Source: CAZOLI01 sp964580675 (GTDB lineage Bacteria > Planctomycetota > MHYJ01 > CAYXQY01). From it: DNA of 43,558 bases. The notes below the pieces were generated by a model that searched no databases, was not told the DNA's origin, and saw only the letters and a list, made by a program, of their open reading frames with translations. The translations under genes were made by a program, and so were the position numbers. The stretch is taken from NCBI GenBank assembly GCA_964580675.1, contig CAZOLI010000026.1:1-43558 (forward strand). The letters run 5' to 3'. Of this stretch, positions 1-8,209 are shown one piece after another. Position 1 is the first letter of the stretch. Every line of letters starts with the position of its first letter.

Positions 1-332
1 TGGAAAGCCCGAGCTACCCTTTTCAACGTTACCCTTCGTAGATCGGACTTTCCAGCCCGATCTCCTGTGGTCGTGGGCCTTTCCTCAACCGTAACCAACG
101 TTCACCAACGTGATCTACCTTTTGTCGTTTACCTCCTTTTACCGGTGCTCGGGCTGGAAAGCCCGAGCTACCCTTATCCACGTTATCCGTCCGTAGATCG
201 GGCATTCCTGCCCGATCTCCTGTGGTCGTGGGCCTTTCCTCAACCGTAACCAACGTCCACCAACGTTATCTACCTTTTATCGTTTACCTCCTTTTACCGA
301 TGCTCGGGCTGGAAAGCCCGAGCTACCCTCCT
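1..332. repeat. Tandem ~155-bp repeat carrying alternating palindromes
   Basis: A unit recurs with starts at 1, 155 and 310 (periods 154 and 155). About two full copies and part of a third are visible, and the left end is cut by the window. Each unit has two hairpin motifs. One is the 22-nt palindrome gctcgggct-ggaa-agcccgagc at 147-168 and 302-323 (its 3' half at 1-15). The other is gatcgggca-ttcc-tgcccgatc at 196-217, with a one-mismatch copy at 41-62. The spacer between them (ctcctgtggtcgtggg and onward) is nearly identical between copies. No open frame here looks like a protein. It resembles REP/BIME-type intergenic repeats; function unknown. Confidence 0.8.
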
Positions 333-888
333 CAACGTTTCCACTTCGTAGATCGGGTGTTCGGACCGGGCCCACGGCGTTAGCCCCGTCCAACCCCGGA
401 GACAGGAACAAACAAACCGAAACTCAGTAAAAGGTGCACCGTTCGAATTGGAAAGAAGGCATCCTGCCTTCGCGCAACAAACAAAAGAGACACTCTTTAT
501 ATAAATCCACGGCTACAGCCGTGAGTCTACGGGAAAACACAGCCACAAATAACTCTCAAGGATTTTTCACGGCGAATACAGATCCTTCAATGGGCTATGA
601 GAACCCTGATCCCTGCCGATCGACGGGGAAACCTCCTCCGCATGTTGCCCGAACCGGTGGAGAAGTTCGTTCCAATTTCCGACGCAAACACCAAAACATG
701 GAAAAAACACCGTGCTTTAAAGACGACGCGTTTGGGTGTTTAATGGCACGTGAGATGGCGGTGCAAATTGACTTCAGGAATTCGTCGCCTCCCCATTTAA
801 CGATGCTCCGGTCTTTGTTTCACGAGGATTTGTCTCTGCCTGATGAAAGCGTACGGACGATACCTCCTGTCTACAGGATAACCAGGAC
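333..888. other. Non-coding stretch upstream of copB
   Basis: Apart from the repeat copy at 446-545, nothing convincing is seen. A degenerate last palindrome of the tandem array sits near 351-372. A GTG-initiated frame spans 434-892 but has no recognisable composition and runs across the repeat, so I treat it as chance. The promoter of the ATPase gene is presumably in the last ~150 bases; no clear -35/-10 or operator could be assigned. Confidence 0.4.
446..545 (+). repeat. Dispersed repeat, copy A (two small hairpins)
   Basis: Begins attggaa, then a hairpin gaaggc-atcct-gccttc, a stretch containing gagacac, then a second hairpin cacggc-taca-gccgtg and a tail with acgggaaa. The same order of blocks recurs at 41241-41340, with clear identity over about 100 bases, and partly at 41031-41106, all in the same orientation. 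No coding potential. Looks like a REP-like or miniature element family. Confidence 0.65.
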
Positions 889-2979
889 ATGAATGAACGC
901 CCCCAACATACAGACGAACCCGGAACCCCGGCAACCGAACAATATTCATCCGATACGCCATCGGAGGACGAGCACGAAACAAACGCCGGCCACGAAGGAC
1001 ATGATGATCAGGACGGAACGCACGGGGACCACCACCGGAAGATGATCCGGGATTTTCGCCTCCGTTTCTTCGTGTCGCTGGTACTCACCCTTCCGGTCCT
1101 CGCCCTCTCCCCGATGCTGCAGGAGTGGTTCGGTTACGAACTGGCCTTTCCCGGAGACCGGTTCGTCATTTTCGGGTTCTCGTCGTTGATCTTCATGTAC
1201 GGTGGCTGGCCGTTTTTAAAGGGGTTATACGACGAGGTGTCGGAGGGGACACCGGGAATGATGACGCTGATCGCGGTGGCGATTACGGTGGCATACGCCT
1301 ATAGCTCGGCGGTGGTGTTTGGCCTCCCCGGGAAAATGTTTTTCTGGGAACTGGCAACGTTGATCGACGTCATGCTGGTGGGCCACTGGATCGAAATGAA
1401 ATCGGTGCTGGGCGCCTCACGGGCGCTTGAACTGCTGGTCGAAATGATGCCCTCCGAAGCCCATCTGATCAAAAACGGTGAGACCGTGGACGTCGAGGTG
1501 AAAGAACTCCATCCCGGTGACCGGATCCGTGTCAAACCGGGCGAGAAGGTACCCGCCGACGGCGAAATCATGGAGGGGAAAAGTGCACTAAACGAATCGA
1601 TGCTGACCGGCGAATCGAAACCGGTCGAAAAGGGCCCCGGCGACGAGGTGATTGGCGGTTCGATCAACGGAAACGGTTCCCTCGAGGTGGAGGTAAAGAA
1701 AACGGGAGACGAATCCTATCTGTCGAAGGTCATACACCTCGTCAACGAAGCCCAGAAATCGAAATCGAAGACCCAGAAACTGGCCGATCGGGCGGCCTTC
1801 TGGCTAACGGTCGTGGCGCTGACGGTTGGGTTCGGCACGCTGGCGACCTGGCTGGCGGTGGGCTCGGAGTTCGTGTTTGCACTGGAGCGGATGGTGACGG
1901 TCATGGTTATTTCATGTCCCCACGCGCTGGGTCTGGCGGTGCCGCTGGTGGTGGCCATCTCAACGGCGGTCTCGGCGCAGAACGGGTTACTGATTCGAAA
2001 CCGGACCGCCTTCGAAAACGCCCGAAAGATCTCGACGATCGTCTTCGATAAAACCGGAACCCTCACCGTCGGAAAATTCGAGGTGTCCCGACTCGATGCC
2101 ACGGCCCCGGACACCACGAAGGAGGAGATGCTCCGGCTGGCCGGTGCCCTGGAAGCCTCTTCGGAGCATCCGATCGCCACCGGAATCATGAAAAAGGTTG
2201 AGGAACTCGGGATTGACGTTCCCGGAGCGGACGATTTTAACGCAATTACGGGAAAAGGTGTTGAAGCCTCGGTGGAGGGACAGAGGGTGATGGTTGTCAG
2301 CCCCGGATACCTCGAGGAAAACGGAATCGAAGTGCCTGCGGAGGCGCAGCCGGATGCCGTTGAGACGGTGGTATTCGTCCTGGTCAACAACGAACTCGTG
2401 GGATACATCGCCCTGTCGGACCGGATTCGGGAGGAATCATATAAAGCGATCGAAACCCTTCAGAGTCACGGGATCGACTGTGTCATGCTGACCGGCGACA
2501 ACGAGACGGTGGCCCGGAACGTTGCGGAGGAACTGGACATGGACGGATACTTCGCGGAGGTGCTGCCCCACGAGAAGCAGGATAAGGTGAAGGAACTGCA
2601 GGAGAAGGGCGAGTTTGTGGCGATGACCGGTGACGGCGTCAACGATGCGCCGGCGCTCGCCCAGGCCGACGTGGGCATCGCCGTCGGGTCCGGAACGGAC
2701 GTGGCCGCGGAAACGGCGGACATTATCCTGGTGGAAAGCAATCCGCAGGACATTGCCAACCTCATTCTATTCGGGCGGGCGACCTATGACAAAATGGTGC
2801 AGAACCTCTGGTGGGCCAGCGGTTACAACATCATCGCGGTTCCCCTCGCGGCCGGGGTACTGTACAACTGGGGCATCCTCATTTCCCCGGCACTCGGGGC
2901 CGTGGTTATGAGCCTTTCCACCGTGATCGTGGCAATCAACGCGCGTTTGCTGAAAGGGAAACTGGCCACCGAAGGATAG
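889..2979 (+). CDS. copB: CopB-type P1B heavy-metal-translocating ATPase
   Basis: A 696-residue inner-membrane pump that exports a transition metal, most likely copper or silver, by ATP hydrolysis. The first ~50 residues are rich in His, Asp and Glu (HETNAGHEGHDDQDG), replacing the CxxC metal-binding domain of CopA; this suits the P1B-3 (CopB) group. The membrane metal motif is CPH at 343-345, as in CopB, not CPC. The phosphorylation motif DKTGTLT starts at Asp387; SEHP lies in the nucleotide-binding domain and TGDGVNDAP is in the hinge. Length is usual for the family. The ATG at 889 has only a weak ribosome site. It stands alone, with repeats upstream and a convergent SDR downstream. Family assignment is firm; copper versus another metal is inferred from CPH. 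Confidence 0.93.
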   Translation: MNERPQHTDEPGTPATEQYSSDTPSEDEHETNAGHEGHDDQDGTHGDHHRKMIRDFRLRFFVSLVLTLPVLALSPMLQEWFGYELAFPGDRFVIFGFSSLIFMYGGWPFLKGLYDEVSEGTPGMMTLIAVAITVAYAYSSAVVFGLPGKMFFWELATLIDVMLVGHWIEMKSVLGASRALELLVEMMPSEAHLIKNGETVDVEVKELHPGDRIRVKPGEKVPADGEIMEGKSALNESMLTGESKPVEKGPGDEVIGGSINGNGSLEVEVKKTGDESYLSKVIHLVNEAQKSKSKTQKLADRAAFWLTVVALTVGFGTLATWLAVGSEFVFALERMVTVMVISCPHALGLAVPLVVAISTAVSAQNGLLIRNRTAFENARKISTIVFDKTGTLTVGKFEVSRLDATAPDTTKEEMLRLAGALEASSEHPIATGIMKKVEELGIDVPGADDFNAITGKGVEASVEGQRVMVVSPGYLEENGIEVPAEAQPDAVETVVFVLVNNELVGYIALSDRIREESYKAIETLQSHGIDCVMLTGDNETVARNVAEELDMDGYFAEVLPHEKQDKVKELQEKGEFVAMTGDGVNDAPALAQADVGIAVGSGTDVAAETADIILVESNPQDIANLILFGRATYDKMVQNLWWASGYNIIAVPLAAGVLYNWGILISPALGAVVMSLSTVIVAINARLLKGKLATEG

Positions 2980-3434
2980 AACCAGGGATTCCGGCACCGT
3001 TCACATGGACAGCGGATACACCCCTTTCAAAAGTGGCGTGGCTTCCGTTAGGGCGTCACCGGGACGCCCCGTGAGGAGTTTTCTCGAAACAAACCCCAAC
3101 AGAGGGTTTGTGGAATAGCGAAGCAATTGCTATCCCCGAAAGCCGTATGAAATGGCTTTCTGGATGTTTTCATGATCGGGCAAACGGCCGGGTGCCGCCT
3201 CATCTCGCAGGAGACGTCGCGGACCTCACCGTGCCGTACGATGGGAATTCCCCCTGCGGTCCCGGGCGTTTTACATTTTTTTGGACAACCAGCGGTGGAC
3301 CACGGAGCGTTTCGGCATGGACAGCAGGCGTCCATTGCTTGATCGTTCCGGGTTCGGTAGAGGAAGAGTGACGGGGGGTACGTGAATTTCCGAACTCCCC
3401 TATTACGAAAACCGGCCCCGGACGGACATCGTTC
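2980..3434. other. Convergent intergenic region with three stacked hairpins
   Basis: Lies between the copB stop and the SDR stop. Three perfect 7-bp stems follow each other: gggcgtc/gacgccc at 3051-3069, caaaccc/gggtttg at 3090-3110 and gaaagcc/ggctttc at 3138-3160. None is directly followed by a T-run, so a simple terminator is not obvious. Short open frames from 3108 to 3371 match no family I recognise. The remainder (3161-3434) shows nothing I can name. Confidence 0.45.
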
Positions 3435-4199
3435 TTACAGATGACAGGTCCATCCACCGTCCAACACCATCGCATGGCCGGTCATGTAGGAAGACGCGTC
3501 GGAAGCGAGATAAACCGCCGTCGGGGCGATTTCTTCGGGCTGTCCCGTTCGCTCCAGAGAGACCCGCCGGTTGATCATTTCCTGGAATGATTCGTCCTCC
3601 AGCAGGTCCTCGGTCATGTCCGTTTCGATCACACCCGGACAGATGGCGTTTGCCCGGATTCCGTGCTCGCCCCATTCCGTTGCAATGGTCCGGGTCAGCT
3701 GTAGCAATCCTCCCTTGCTTACGTTGTAGGCACCGGAGTCCTGAAACGCGAACAACCCCGCAACACTCGCCACATTGATGATGGATCCGCCCCCCTGGTC
3801 AATCATGTGTTTTCCGGCTTCCTTTGAACAGCTGTACGCGCCATTCAGGTTCACGTCGAGGGTCCGGTCCCAATCGGCGTCCTCAAGATCCTCAAACGGA
3901 GAGGGGTCGTAAATTCCCGCGTTGTTCACGAGGATGTCCACGGTTCCGAACCCGGCACGGGTTTCCTCCATCAACTCCCGCACCGCTTCTCGATCGGTAA
4001 CGTCCGTTTCCCTTCCGACGGCTTTTCCTTCCGCGGACGACGCATTTATCTCTTCAACGGCACCGCTCGTATCGAGAACGTCGGACACCATTACGCCAGC
4101 ACCCGCGTTTGCGAGACCTTTTGCAATGGCCTTCCCGATCCCTCTGCTGGCTCCCGTCACGACAGCCGCACGACCGGATAGATCAAAATAATTCCTCAT
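3435..4199 (-). CDS. SDR-family oxidoreductase
   Basis: A 254-residue cytosolic NAD(P)-dependent dehydrogenase of the classical short-chain type (FabG or glucose-1-dehydrogenase-like). The cofactor motif is TGASRGIG at 15-22. Asp40 at the end of beta-2 favours NAD(H) over NADP(H). NNAG is at 92-95, and the catalytic set is Asn117, Ser145, Tyr158 and Lys162 (YNVSK). Length is typical. It lies 145 bases downstream of the NrfD gene on the same strand. The gap makes a separate transcription unit possible, and nothing ties it to nitrate respiration. The substrate cannot be read from sequence. No key residue is missing. Confidence 0.9.
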   Translation of the reverse strand: MRNYFDLSGRAAVVTGASRGIGKAIAKGLANAGAGVMVSDVLDTSGAVEEINASSAEGKAVGRETDVTDREAVRELMEETRAGFGTVDILVNNAGIYDPSPFEDLEDADWDRTLDVNLNGAYSCSKEAGKHMIDQGGGSIINVASVAGLFAFQDSGAYNVSKGGLLQLTRTIATEWGEHGIRANAICPGVIETDMTEDLLEDESFQEMINRRVSLERTGQPEEIAPTAVYLASDASSYMTGHAMVLDGGWTCHL

Positions 4200-4344
4200 C
4201 TCTACACCTCTGAATTTATATAGATAAACAATAAAGAACGAGAAAAAAACGTGATCGAATCAGCAGGTTCAGAAAGATAACATTCACGTCCTTCTTCGCG
4301 GCACGGTCTGCAGGCCACACGATCAAACGCCTTGCCGGTGTTGT

Positions 4345-5601
4345 TCAGGTGTCTTTTCCGCCGGAGGCGTCGTTCGAATTCGCCCCCGGGGCGCGGAGTT
4401 TCCCCAACTCGATCGGCAGGGCCACCCGGATCAGAAGGGTCAATACAAACAGCCCCATCGCCCAGATGCCGGCGGTCACGCCAAGTTCTATCCAGGTGGG
4501 CGTGTACTCCACGATTTCTCCGATCGGTGAGGGAATGAAACCGGGAACGATCAGGCCGAACCCCTTGTCGATCCAGATGGCCAGAAACAGCACGGCACAG
4601 GTGGGATACAGGATCAGCCGATTTCTCCGAAGAGGGTGAATGGTCATTACGCCGGTCGCTATGACGTTCAGGAGAATCGAGGTCCAGATCCAGGGCACGA
4701 GTGCATTGTGTCCGTCAAGCCCGAAGAAGAGGTACCGCGCGCTTTCCCCGTGTCCGGTCGGCCAGTAAAACTCGGTGAAAATTTCCGACCCGAGCATAAT
4801 CAGGTTGACCTGCGCGGCCACGGTGACGATTAACGCAAGCTTGTCTTCCGTTTGTTTCCGAATATGATAGTCCGTGCATCGCTTGATGACGGCGATGACC
4901 AGAATGATGAACGCCGGTCCACTCGCGAACGCGGACGCGAGGAACCGGGGCCCGAGCAACGCGTTGTGCCAGAACGGACGGGCGGGAAGTCCCCCGTAAA
5001 GAAAAGCGGTCACCAGGTGAATGCCCACCGCCCAGAAAACGGAGAGAAAAACGAAGGGCTCGTATAGGGTTCGGCTCGGGGTTTGGCCGCGGTAATGGCT
5101 GAACAGCACGTAGAACGGGATGAGAATGTTCAGGGCAAGATACCCGTTCAACACCAGTATGTCCCATGTCAGCATGGATTCCGGAAAATGGAAGTAGCCG
5201 ATGACGGGAATCAGGTGCCACGCGTTCAGCGGCCGTCCCAGGTCCACGGTCACAAACGCCAGACACATAACCAGCGCTGCCACCGCGACCCCCTCTCCCA
5301 TCAGTACGGCCTTTTTGAAATCCACGTCGTGAAGTACATACGCCGGCATGACCACCATCACCGACGCCGCGGCAACGCCCACCAGAAAAGTGAAATTGGA
5401 AATGTACAATCCCCAGCTGACGTGATCGTGCATGCCGGTGACCGCCAGCCCCTCCCGGAACTGTATCGTGTACGCGTAGAACCCCAGAAGCATGACGAAC
5501 GTGAGCCCCCCCATCCACAGGTGATACATCCAGTTGCCCCACAACGCCGCCCGCAGGGCGTCCCGGAAGAAATAATACAGGTTTTTGGTTGTTCGGGTCA
5601 T
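4345..5601 (-). CDS. nrfD: NrfD/PsrC-type membrane quinol-oxidising subunit
   Basis: A polytopic inner-membrane protein of 418 residues with about nine or ten hydrophobic helices, of the NrfD/PsrC/DmsC-like family that exchanges electrons between the quinone pool and a four-cluster Fe-S partner. Motifs such as SWGLYI and DLGRP near the first helices are typical of this group. A GTG at 5628 would add nine residues, but the ATG at 5601 places the start just before TRTTKNLYYFFRDAL and is preferred; no strong ribosome site supports either. It is the last gene of the nap operon, 161 bases after the Fe-S gene, and takes the place of NapC or NapGH. I infer menaquinol oxidation toward NapA. Confidence 0.88.
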   Translation of the reverse strand: MTRTTKNLYYFFRDALRAALWGNWMYHLWMGGLTFVMLLGFYAYTIQFREGLAVTGMHDHVSWGLYISNFTFLVGVAAASVMVVMPAYVLHDVDFKKAVLMGEGVAVAALVMCLAFVTVDLGRPLNAWHLIPVIGYFHFPESMLTWDILVLNGYLALNILIPFYVLFSHYRGQTPSRTLYEPFVFLSVFWAVGIHLVTAFLYGGLPARPFWHNALLGPRFLASAFASGPAFIILVIAVIKRCTDYHIRKQTEDKLALIVTVAAQVNLIMLGSEIFTEFYWPTGHGESARYLFFGLDGHNALVPWIWTSILLNVIATGVMTIHPLRRNRLILYPTCAVLFLAIWIDKGFGLIVPGFIPSPIGEIVEYTPTWIELGVTAGIWAMGLFVLTLLIRVALPIELGKLRAPGANSNDASGGKDT

Positions 5602-5762
5602 CTGTCGTTTTATTGTCGTGAAGACCACAAACGTCGGAAATAGCGCAGAATGAGGCCCGCTCCTGGGGACGGCGCAATCGGAGCTATGCCCGTTGTGTTT
5701 TTTACTTACGTGTTTTTCCGAAATGTGTCCTTAACGTTTTCCCCTTTTTGGATGGGCCCGAA

Positions 5763-6848
5763 TTAGTCCATGTAGTACCAGAATTTTGGTTCGGTGTTCA
5801 GGTCTTCTTTCAGCCGGAACACTTTTTTGTTTTCCAGGATGTACCGAATCTCGCTATCCGGATCCAGGAGGTTGCCAAAGACGCGGGCCCCCGTGGGACA
5901 GGCCTCGACACAGGCGGGAAGTTCACCGCTCCGGCTCCGCTGGATACAGAATGTGCATTTCTCCATCACTCCCTGTGGACGAATCCGGTTGCCGAGGTAA
6001 TGCTGGTCCGGATTGATTTCGTCCGATGGAACCTGAGGTTTCTCCCAGTTAAATCGGCGGGCCCAGTACGGGCAGGCAGCCTGACAGTACCGGCAACCGA
6101 TACACCATTCGTAATCCACCACCACGATGCCGTCGGGCTCTTTCCACGTGGCCCCCACGGGACAGACCTCCACGCAGGGAGGATTTTCACACTGATAACA
6201 CTGGGTTCCGATGTAGAAATGTCCTTCGGCGGGTACCTGGTGCGTGTATCCTGCATCTCCTTCTCCCAGTTCCAGTGGGCTTCCCTTCTCTTTTTCGAAG
6301 ATCCGAATGTACTGCATGTTGCTGCTTCGGTCCAGGTTGTTTTCCTCGACGCACCCCCTGACACACTCCCGGTATCCTTCGCATTTCTCGATGTTGAATG
6401 CGTACCCGAACAGGACGCCCTCCTCCGCTTTCTTTCCGCTGATTTGCGTGGACACCCCCGTCCCGTTTTTATACTGTCTCTCAAGTTTTTGAATACGCCG
6501 CTGTTTTTCGTCCTCGGTCATCAGGCGGTAGTTTTTCTGGAAGAGTTCACCGTCGGTGGCGGCCCGGTTGTCGGGACCGGAAAACATGTTCATGAATCCC
6601 ATGCCCCCGATGGCCGATCCCGCGGCGGCTGCTCCGGCGCCGGCCATCCACTTTAACGCTGATCGACGGCTCATCCCCTCCGAATCCTTCGAGGAGGATC
6701 CTGTATGAATCGCTGGACTGTTCAGGGATCCGGACGACGATCCCCCTGCGGACGGTCCGCAGCTGGAACATGCCGATGTGACCGAAGAAACGGGACAGCT
6801 TCCGCATCCTCCGGCACCTGACGTTGTGTTATTTTGATCTGTTGTCAT
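5763..6848 (-). CDS. nrfC: Tat-exported four-cluster [4Fe-4S] ferredoxin-like subunit (NrfC/DmsB type)
   Basis: A 361-residue electron carrier with four Cys groups: CEGYREC, CYQCENPPCVEVCP, CIGCRYCQAACP and CTFC...CVEACP. It should pass electrons from the NrfD subunit to the cytochromes. A twin-arginine signal (SRRSALK, then a hydrophobic run) starts at residue ~60. It is preceded by an unusual ~58-residue Ser/Gly-rich leader with two Cys pairs (CGSC and CSSC). Start at ATG 6848 is chosen because it lies 13 bases after the upstream stop; an internal ATG at 6674, just before the Tat motif, is the alternative and has GAAGG upstream of it. The frame stays open upstream of 6848, but that stretch overlaps the cytochrome gene and is not coding. 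Confidence 0.88.
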   Translation of the reverse strand: MTTDQNNTTSGAGGCGSCPVSSVTSACSSCGPSAGGSSSGSLNSPAIHTGSSSKDSEGMSRRSALKWMAGAGAAAAGSAIGGMGFMNMFSGPDNRAATDGELFQKNYRLMTEDEKQRRIQKLERQYKNGTGVSTQISGKKAEEGVLFGYAFNIEKCEGYRECVRGCVEENNLDRSSNMQYIRIFEKEKGSPLELGEGDAGYTHQVPAEGHFYIGTQCYQCENPPCVEVCPVGATWKEPDGIVVVDYEWCIGCRYCQAACPYWARRFNWEKPQVPSDEINPDQHYLGNRIRPQGVMEKCTFCIQRSRSGELPACVEACPTGARVFGNLLDPDSEIRYILENKKVFRLKEDLNTEPKFWYYMD

Positions 6849-6861
6849 GGTACTGTGTTGT

Positions 6862-7500
6862 TTATTTGTCTTTTGATGAACGTGGTACGGTTGGGCCTTT
6901 TTCCGGCCGCCTGGTCGGGAACGAGGGTTTGTGTGGGTCGTGACACGAGGTACAGTTGTAAATGATTCTCCGCCCTTTCCATTTTTTGTATTGCTTGCCG
7001 TGGGAACCCCCGATCCAATCCGTGGTTTCCCGGTCATGACACGTACTGCATACCCGGTCGGGTCGGTTAAAGGAGGTTCGTTTCCCCCGCAGGTTCTGGA
7101 GGGAATTGTTTTTTTCCGCTCCGTGACAGTCACTGCATTCCAGTTCACTTTTCGTTCCGTGATCCATCTCAATATCCCAGTGCGCTTTCCGGTCCCGGCT
7201 CTCCCATTCTCCGGATCCGGTCGCCGGTTCCTGTTCCCCGTGACATTCCGAGCAGGGAAAGGAATCCAGATGATTCGTTCGCTTCCGGGTGAAGAATGAT
7301 TTCCCGTGGTCCTCGACCCGAACGGTTCCCGGAGGGGGGTATCGGAAAACTGGAGATGATTGATTTTTCTCGTCAGCCCGTTGAATTTTCTCCTCGAGGG
7401 TTTGTTCTTCTTCGCTCTTCCCACACGCTCCAGGCACGACCAGACACAGGGTTCCCATAAGAACCAGGGCCAGATCCAAATTGTGCATTGAGAGGGTCAT
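6862..7500 (-). CDS. Tetraheme c-type cytochrome of the nap operon
   Basis: A 212-residue exported cytochrome with four CxxCH sites (CSECH, CSDCH, CSTCH, CTSCH) in its central and C-terminal parts. The N-terminus has a hydrophobic signal ending at a Cys (VVPGAC), so it may be a lipoprotein, although the lipobox is poor (Pro at -3). The extra spaced histidines suggest bis-His ligation as in cytochrome c3 or NrfB-like carriers. Start at ATG 7500 gives an ATGA overlap with the stop of the NapB-like gene. ATG 7515 in the same frame has gaagg ten bases upstream and is an alternative. Likely role: relay between the Fe-S/NrfD module and the NapB-like cytochrome. Family assignment within multiheme cytochromes is loose. 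Confidence 0.8.
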   Translation of the reverse strand: MTLSMHNLDLALVLMGTLCLVVPGACGKSEEEQTLEEKIQRADEKNQSSPVFRYPPPGTVRVEDHGKSFFTRKRTNHLDSFPCSECHGEQEPATGSGEWESRDRKAHWDIEMDHGTKSELECSDCHGAEKNNSLQNLRGKRTSFNRPDRVCSTCHDRETTDWIGGSHGKQYKKWKGRRIIYNCTSCHDPHKPSFPTRRPEKGPTVPRSSKDK

Positions 7501-8195
7501 CGGTCGCGTTGCCATGGGGAATGTACCTTCATAGATACGTGACATTGCATGCAGTTGGAACGACCGGGGTGGTCCGTGCGAATATCCGGGGGAGACGAGG
7601 GGCCGGCGTGACAGGAAAGGCAGAATTCCCGGTTCTCCAGCGTATGAGGAATGATCGGAGGAGCCGACGGCATGGCCCGCTGATCCAGTTCCGGAGGTTG
7701 GGGAGGAGACCAATTGGTTTCCGAATACGGGGAAGCCGTCGTTTGTGGGACGTGACACTGCCGGCAGTTATCGAATCCTTTCTCGCCGTGGGGCATGGGA
7801 GGGGCGTAGGTGTAGAATTTGGGTACGTACCCACCATATTGGTGGCAGGTTTCACAGTTGTCATCACTTCCTTCCATTTCCGGTTTCACCGAGTGGGGGA
7901 TGACCGGAGGGGCTCCGGGGAAGGCCCGGCGGGAGTAGTATTCCTGCAGGGATCGTCCTTCCTGCTGTTCGGCGCTGGCCCGGGCCCAGGGTGCTTCACG
8001 AAACGTTTTCATCGGTCCCTTTTCACGGAGCAGGGGTCCGGTGTCCTGAATGGAAGAGGGGGTTTGAGAAGTGGAGCTGGACGGATCCGGCTCCGATGCT
8101 TCGCGCCAGAACAGATCGAAACAGAGGAGCACCGCCGTCAGGGCAAGGATCCCGGAGAGGATGCTGAGAAATCGAATTTTTTCCTGTTCGGTCAT
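7497..8195 (-). CDS. napB: NapB-like periplasmic cytochrome with two NapB units (four hemes)
   Basis: A 232-residue protein with one N-terminal membrane helix (residues ~9-28) acting as anchor or uncleaved signal. Normal NapB is diheme; here the NapB pattern occurs twice. Unit 1 has GAPPVIPHS, CETCH, then CRQCHVPQ. Unit 2 has SAPPIIPHT, CLSCH, then CMQCHV. Each IPH histidine is the expected distal ligand. This gives four hemes in one chain, the electron-accepting and -donating small subunit for NapA. It lies 14 bases downstream of napA and overlaps the next cytochrome gene by four bases. NapB identity is well supported by the APPxIPH-CxxCH-CRQCH order; the tandem arrangement is unusual. Confidence 0.85.
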   Translation of the reverse strand: MTEQEKIRFLSILSGILALTAVLLCFDLFWREASEPDPSSSTSQTPSSIQDTGPLLREKGPMKTFREAPWARASAEQQEGRSLQEYYSRRAFPGAPPVIPHSVKPEMEGSDDNCETCHQYGGYVPKFYTYAPPMPHGEKGFDNCRQCHVPQTTASPYSETNWSPPQPPELDQRAMPSAPPIIPHTLENREFCLSCHAGPSSPPDIRTDHPGRSNCMQCHVSMKVHSPWQRDR

Positions 8196-8209
8196 CGGGA
8201 TTCCGGTTG

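Noticed and set aside
1..332. CRISPR array
   Set aside because: The repeat unit is ~155 bp with conserved spacers and palindromes. CRISPR needs short repeats with unique spacers, and no cas genes are present.
743..765. TGGCAC before copB as a -24 element
   Set aside because: No TTGCW at the required distance; the aligned position reads ATGGC.
434..892. 152-codon open frame before copB, overlapping its start by ATGA
   Set aside because: Runs across the dispersed repeat, starts with GTG without a ribosome site, and has no recognisable domain or protein-like composition.
4243..4290. T-run with a weak stem (acgtg/cacgt) as terminator of the nap operon
   Set aside because: The stem is only 4-5 bp with a ~30-base loop; not convincing, although a terminator in this gap is likely.
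4960..4980. agcaa...gtgcca inside the NrfD gene as a sigma-54 site
   Set aside because: The spacer is one base too long and it lies in the middle of a coding sequence.
6849..7424. Long in-frame 5' extension of the Fe-S subunit gene
   Set aside because: Overlaps the tetraheme cytochrome gene completely and has the composition of an out-of-frame shadow.
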